Assembly: GCA_030044045.1 (NCBI GenBank)
Contig: JASHWO010000254.1
Span: 1-9,022, forward strand
Length of the DNA stretch: 9,022 bases
Source: Acidimicrobiales bacterium
GTDB lineage: Bacteria; Actinomycetota; Acidimicrobiia; Acidimicrobiales; RAAP-2
Reading direction: 5' to 3'
Below, one piece after another: positions 6,323-9,022 of this stretch. A program made the position numbers and the translations under genes. The notes beneath the pieces are model-generated. The model was not told the origin of the DNA, searched no databases, and saw nothing but the letters and a program-made list of their open reading frames with translations. The number at the start of each line of letters is the position of its first letter. The stretch's first letter is position 1.

Positions 6323-6727
6323 CTGACCCTCCTCGTCGACGACCAGACCCTCTCGGCGCTGCTACGCGGGGACCAATCCTGGCCCGATGACGAGGTGTTC
6401 ACCACCGGGCACTGGTACCTGCGGCTCTGCCAGGCCGTCGTACGAGGAACGGGCGGCGCGCTGCCGGGGCCCCTGCGCTCGCTCCCGGCTCCCCGACGGG
6501 AACGGGCCCTGCGCTCGGTGCTGGAGTTGCCGGACGCGGTACAGATCCTCGACTGGCGCGTGGTGGCGCCCGTGATGGCCACCCAGATCGACGGCCCCGG
6601 CCGGGGGCTCAACCTGCTCTCCCGGGAGGCGCTGGCCGCGGCCAGCATCCTGCCGGCGCAGGTCGTGACGGCACGGGGCAACGAGAACCGGCTCCTCCGG
6701 GCCGCGCTCCGCCGGATCTCCGGGTGA
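6323..6727 (+). CDS. Divergent PIN-like protein, probable toxin partner
   Basis: From CTG 6323 the frame gives 134 aa to TGA 6725-6727. The N-terminus TLLVDDQTLSALLRG resembles the first strand and acidic residue of PIN-fold ribonucleases (Asp6/Asp7). The segment LNLLSREALAAASIL (96-110) followed by QVVTARGNENRLLRAAL (113-129) resembles the late helix-strand-helix of VapC proteins. Canonical acidic residues are partly missing: no clear acid in WYLRLCQAV (31-39), Glu102 where Asp is usual, Asn120/Glu121 near the fourth position. The start is uncertain. CTG 6323 has AGGA (6312-6315) seven bases upstream and gives the full domain; the next start-like codon, GTG 6395, would lose the first strand. 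No ATG or GTG lies between the upstream TAG (6305-6307) and the domain start. It could also be made by stop readthrough as a fusion, or the start could be a sequencing error. Confidence 0.6.
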   Translation: MTLLVDDQTLSALLRGDQSWPDDEVFTTGHWYLRLCQAVVRGTGGALPGPLRSLPAPRRERALRSVLELPDAVQILDWRVVAPVMATQIDGPGRGLNLLSREALAAASILPAQVVTARGNENRLLRAALRRISG

Positions 6728-6780
6728 GGACGACGGACCGACCGCCGGTTCGCCCTGCTTCCCCGACCAGGAGCGTTGGC

Positions 6781-6797
6781 TCGCCGGAGCCCGGCGA
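6781..6797. terminator. Hairpin between convergent genes
   Basis: TCGCCGG (6781-6787) and CCGGCGA (6791-6797) form a perfect seven-base stem with an AGC loop, in the 85-base gap between the converging PIN-like gene (ending 6727) and the oxidoreductase gene (ending 6813). No T tract follows on either strand, as is common for termination hairpins in high-GC actinobacteria. It could serve both directions. Confidence 0.45.
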
Positions 6798-6812
6798 CCC
6801 GCGGTGGCGCGC

Positions 6813-7814
6813 TCAACCGCGCGGGCGCACCAGGGTCCGTCCCTGGTTGCCGCCGGCCAACACCCGGTCGAGGGCGGCGGGCAGGCCCTCGAGGTCGACC
6901 TCGGCCGTGGCCACGGCGTCCAGGTGGCGGGGGCGGAGGTCGTCGGCCATCCGCTGCCACAGCGCCAGCCGAAGGTCCCGGGGGCACTGCACCGAGTCCA
7001 CCCCCAGGAGCGACACCCCCCGAAGGATGAAGGGGAACACGGTCGTGGCCAGATCGGGGCCGCCGGTGTTGCCGCTGGCCGCCACCGAGCCACCGTGGCG
7101 CAGGGTGGCGAGCACGTAGGCCAGCGTGGCCCCGCCCACGCAGTCCACCGCGGCGGCCCAGCGCTCCCGCTCCAGCGGCTTGCCCGACGGCTGGGCCTCG
7201 GCCCGGTCCAGCACCCCGGCGGCGCCGAGGTCCCGCAGCCAGCCCGCGGTGGCCGGCTTGCCGGTGGAGGCGGCCACCTCGTAGCCGCGGGCGGCCAGGA
7301 TGCCCACGGCCACGCTCCCCACCCCGCCGCTGGCCCCGGTGACCAGCACCGGCCCGTCGCCGGGCCGCAGCCCGCCCCGGGCCTCCAGGAGGTGCACGCT
7401 CTGGGCGGCGGTGAACCCGGCGGTGCCGTAGGTCATGGCCTGGCGCTCGGTGAGGCCGTCGGGCAGGGGCACCACCCAGTCCGCCGGCACCCGGGCGTAC
7501 TCGGCGAACCCGCCGTGGTGGGCCACGCCGAGGTCGTGCCCGTGGACCACCACCGGCGTGCCCGGAGCCAGGCCCGACCCCCCGGGGTCGACCACCGTCC
7601 CGGCCAGGTCCACCCCGGGCACCAGCGGCGACAGCCGGGCCACCTTGCCGCCGGCCCGGGTGGCCAGCCCGTCCTTGTAGTTGACCCCCGACCACGAGAC
7701 CTGCACGGTGACGTCACCCTCGCCGAGGTCGGCCGTGGGGAGCCACCGTACGCCGCAGGTGACGGTGCCGCCGTCCCGCTCGGCCACGAAGGCTCGGACC
7801 TGGTCGGGGATCAT
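6813..7814 (-). CDS. acuI: AcuI/YhdH-type NADPH oxidoreductase (acrylyl-CoA reductase-like)
   Basis: A 333-aa zinc-free medium-chain dehydrogenase/reductase. The N-terminal catalytic domain has GVNYKDGLA (43-51) and VPGVDLAGTV (65-74), both typical of the AcuI/YhdH group. The Rossmann domain has VTGASGGVGSVAV (158-170), and STGK (183-186) is the usual NADPH phosphate site. LLGVDSV (269-275) is another subgroup signature. Family members reduce acryloyl-CoA to propionyl-CoA with NADPH, which suits propionate-yielding or acrylate-detoxifying metabolism; substrate here is not proven. ATG 7814 is supported by AGAGGA (7823-7828) eight bases upstream, and the family N-terminus fits. An in-frame extension to 7889 is rejected. 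It is divergent from the SDR gene and convergent with the PIN-like gene. Confidence 0.88.
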   Translation of the reverse strand: MIPDQVRAFVAERDGGTVTCGVRWLPTADLGEGDVTVQVSWSGVNYKDGLATRAGGKVARLSPLVPGVDLAGTVVDPGGSGLAPGTPVVVHGHDLGVAHHGGFAEYARVPADWVVPLPDGLTERQAMTYGTAGFTAAQSVHLLEARGGLRPGDGPVLVTGASGGVGSVAVGILAARGYEVAASTGKPATAGWLRDLGAAGVLDRAEAQPSGKPLERERWAAAVDCVGGATLAYVLATLRHGGSVAASGNTGGPDLATTVFPFILRGVSLLGVDSVQCPRDLRLALWQRMADDLRPRHLDAVATAEVDLEGLPAALDRVLAGGNQGRTLVRPRG

Positions 7815-7945
7815 GGGGCGCTTCCTCTCGTGCCGATGCTCGTGCCCGCCGGCGCCGGTCACCCGGGCGGGCGGCACCAGGCTCCCCAACTATCCGCCCC
7901 GGCGCAAGCCCCGGCCGGCCGCGCCGGAGTGGAAAGATCGACCCT
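7815..7945. other. Divergent intergenic region between oxidoreductase and SDR genes
   Basis: This 131-base gap must hold promoters for both genes. I see a seven-base inverted repeat GCCCGCC (7844-7850) / GGCGGGC (7866-7872) and a small AT-richer patch at 7889-7894 (ACTATC), but no convincing -10/-35 pair. GGAAAG (7931-7936) lies nine bases before the SDR start codon and may be its ribosome site. Confidence 0.3.
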
Positions 7946-8695
7946 GTGGACGGGCCGCGTTTCGACCTCACCGGCAAGGTGGCGCTGGTCACCGGGGGCA
8001 GCCGCGGCCTGGGCCGGGCCATGGTGCTGGGCCTGGCCGCCGCCGGGGCCGACGTGGTGGTGGCCAGCCGCCGCCTGGAGGCCTGCCAGGCGGTCGCCGC
8101 CGAAGTGACGGCGGCCACCGGGCGCCAGGTGCTGCCCCGGGCCTGCCACGTCGGGCGCTGGGCCGAGATCGACGGCCTGGTGGACGCCGCCTACGAGCGG
8201 TTCGGCCGGGTGGACGTGCTCGTGAACAACGCCGGGATGTCCCCGGTCTACGACCGGCTGGAGGACGTCACCGAGGAGCTGTGGGACAAGGTGGTGGGGG
8301 TCAACCTCAAGGGGCCGTTCCGGCTGACCGCGCTGGTGGGGGCTCGCATGGTGGCCGGCGGGGGCGGGTCGGTGGTGATGGTGAGCAGCACCGGGTCCAT
8401 CCGGCCGATCCCTTCCATCCTTCCTTACGCCGCGGCCAAGGCCGGGCTCAACGCGCTCACCGAGGGGTTCGCCAAGGCCCTGGGGCCGGCGGTCCGGGTC
8501 AACACCGTCATGGCCGGCCCCTTCCACACCGACGCCTCGGCCTCCTGGGCCCCGGCACGCGGCACCCCCACCCGCTCGGCGCTGTCCCGGCTCGGGGAGC
8601 CGGAGGAGATCGTGGGCACGGTCCTGTACCTGGCCAGCGACGCGTCCAGCTACACCACGGCCGCCACCATCCGGGTCGACGGCGGGCTTCCCTGA
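7946..8695 (+). CDS. Classical SDR-family oxidoreductase
   Basis: A 249-aa short-chain dehydrogenase/reductase of classical length. The cofactor loop is TGGSRGLG (16-23). The end of strand 2 reads ASRRLEA (40-46), whose arginines suggest NADP(H). NNAG is at 94-97. The catalytic tetrad is Asn120, Ser148, Tyr161 and Lys165 (YAAAK). The usual Asp contacting adenine is replaced by the HVG of ACHVGRW (66-72). The C-terminus ends in VDGGLP. The likely role is oxidation or reduction of a hydroxy/keto group on a CoA ester or steroid-like substrate next to beta-oxidation genes; the substrate cannot be told from sequence. GTG 7946 is the only start close to the family N-terminus. It converges with the transporter gene. 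Confidence 0.9.
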   Translation: MDGPRFDLTGKVALVTGGSRGLGRAMVLGLAAAGADVVVASRRLEACQAVAAEVTAATGRQVLPRACHVGRWAEIDGLVDAAYERFGRVDVLVNNAGMSPVYDRLEDVTEELWDKVVGVNLKGPFRLTALVGARMVAGGGGSVVMVSSTGSIRPIPSILPYAAAKAGLNALTEGFAKALGPAVRVNTVMAGPFHTDASASWAPARGTPTRSALSRLGEPEEIVGTVLYLASDASSYTTAATIRVDGGLP

Positions 8696-8723
8696 GCATG
8701 CTGCCAGCGGCCCGTACGCCTGG

Positions 8724-8762
8724 CCGGCGCGTCGGGCGGGTACCTCCATCCCCCGGCGCGTC
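8724..8762. repeat. Ten-base direct repeat in a convergent gap
   Basis: CCGGCGCGTC occurs at 8724-8733 and 8753-8762, 29 bases apart, in the 65-base gap between the converging SDR and permease genes; the second copy overlaps the permease stop. No clear terminator hairpin is seen in the gap. Function unknown, possibly chance. Confidence 0.4.
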
Positions 8763-9022
8763 ACCGCCGGGGGCGCGAGGTGGCGTGCATCCCCTTCTGC
8801 TGCCAGGTGGTCCACGCTCGCCCGACGGTGTAGGCGAAGGCGCTGATGGCGCCGACGAAGAAGCCGATGGGCAGGTTCGTCTCGTAGGAGGCGGCGATAG
8901 CGGCCCACACGGTGACCAGCGCCACCAGCACGGACAGGCCCATGGCCGCCAGGGGGCGGTTGGTGAACGACCGGGCGGCGGCCGGCGGGCCGATGAGCAG
9001 GCTGAAGATGAGCAGGGACCCG
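8761..9022 (-). CDS. ABC-3-type metal transporter permease, C-terminal fragment
   Basis: The frame enters from the right edge and ends with TGA at 8763-8761, giving 86 C-terminal residues. There are three hydrophobic stretches: SLLIFSLLIGPPAAA at the start, MGLSVLVALVTVWAAIAAS in the middle, and LPIGFFVGAISAFAYTVG near the end, followed by a short basic cytoplasmic tail. The pattern GPPAAAR...ASYETNLPIGFFV is that of the last transmembrane helices of ABC-3 family permeases (ZnuB/MntB type), which carry zinc or manganese across the membrane with an ATPase and a binding protein. Those partners would lie beyond the window. An internal ATG at 8943 is not the start, because homologous hydrophobic sequence continues upstream to the edge. 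It seems unrelated to the lipid genes. Confidence 0.65.
   Translation of the reverse strand, partial: GSLLIFSLLIGPPAAARSFTNRPLAAMGLSVLVALVTVWAAIAASYETNLPIGFFVGAISAFAYTVGRAWTTWQQKGMHATSRPRR

Noticed and set aside
6395..6727. Start of the PIN-like protein at GTG 6395
   Set aside because: It would delete the LLVDDQ first strand with the most PIN-like acidic residue, although it remains possible if the CTG is not used.
6804..8108. Plus-strand open frame of 434 codons
   Set aside because: It is antisense to the AcuI-like gene and out of frame with the SDR gene; no domain is visible.
7859..8908. Minus-strand open frame of 349 codons
   Set aside because: It is antisense to the SDR gene, which has all classical motifs; the composition is artefactual.
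8761..8943. Stand-alone 60-aa membrane protein
   Set aside because: The frame continues upstream without a stop to the window edge with matching hydrophobic permease sequence, so it is the end of a larger gene.
1..9022. CRISPR array, tRNA, rRNA, transposase or phage genes
   Set aside because: No regular spaced repeats, no tRNA-like cloverleaf or rRNA sequence, and no transposase or integrase motif was seen on either strand.

Overview
The window is very GC-rich (well above 70% by eye), with dense coding, GTG starts, abundant acyl-CoA dehydrogenases and an AbrB-type regulator gene. This points to a high-GC actinobacterium. An uncultured or poorly known Acidimicrobiia-like lineage is my best guess, from protein style alone.

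Positions 1-5803 are a lipid or steroid-type beta-oxidation island. It holds the C-terminus of a thiolase-fold lipid-transfer protein (+), two divergently transcribed acyl-CoA dehydrogenases (small subunit -, large subunit +), and a minus-strand operon of crotonase (4898-5803), small acyl-CoA dehydrogenase (3791-4888) and large acyl-CoA dehydrogenase (2622-3788). The four dehydrogenases look like two small/large pairs. In each pair only the large partner has a glutamate at the isovaleryl-CoA-dehydrogenase-type catalytic position. This resembles the heterotetrameric FadE enzymes that oxidise steroid side chains in mycobacteria.

Positions 5804-6073 are a regulatory stretch between the crotonase operon (leftward) and a small cassette (rightward). 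It carries several inverted repeats. One is an AT-rich near-perfect hairpin that overlaps a good sigma70-like promoter.

Positions 6074-6727 hold that cassette: a 77-aa AbrB/MazE/SpoVT-type DNA-binding protein followed by a divergent PIN-like protein in the same reading frame. The two are separated only by a TAG stop, and the second has no ATG/GTG near its natural N-terminus (a CTG at 6323 is the best candidate). It resembles an autoregulated type II toxin-antitoxin pair and is the most unusual part of the window.

Positions 6813-8695 carry a divergent pair: an AcuI/YhdH-type acrylyl-CoA reductase-like NADPH oxidoreductase (-) and a classical SDR dehydrogenase (+). Both fit CoA-ester metabolism. 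The right edge (8761-9022) holds the C-terminal end of an ABC-3 (zinc/manganese type) transporter permease on the minus strand.

No rRNA, tRNA, CRISPR array, insertion sequence or phage gene is seen. No gene-free stretch exceeds 300 bases.
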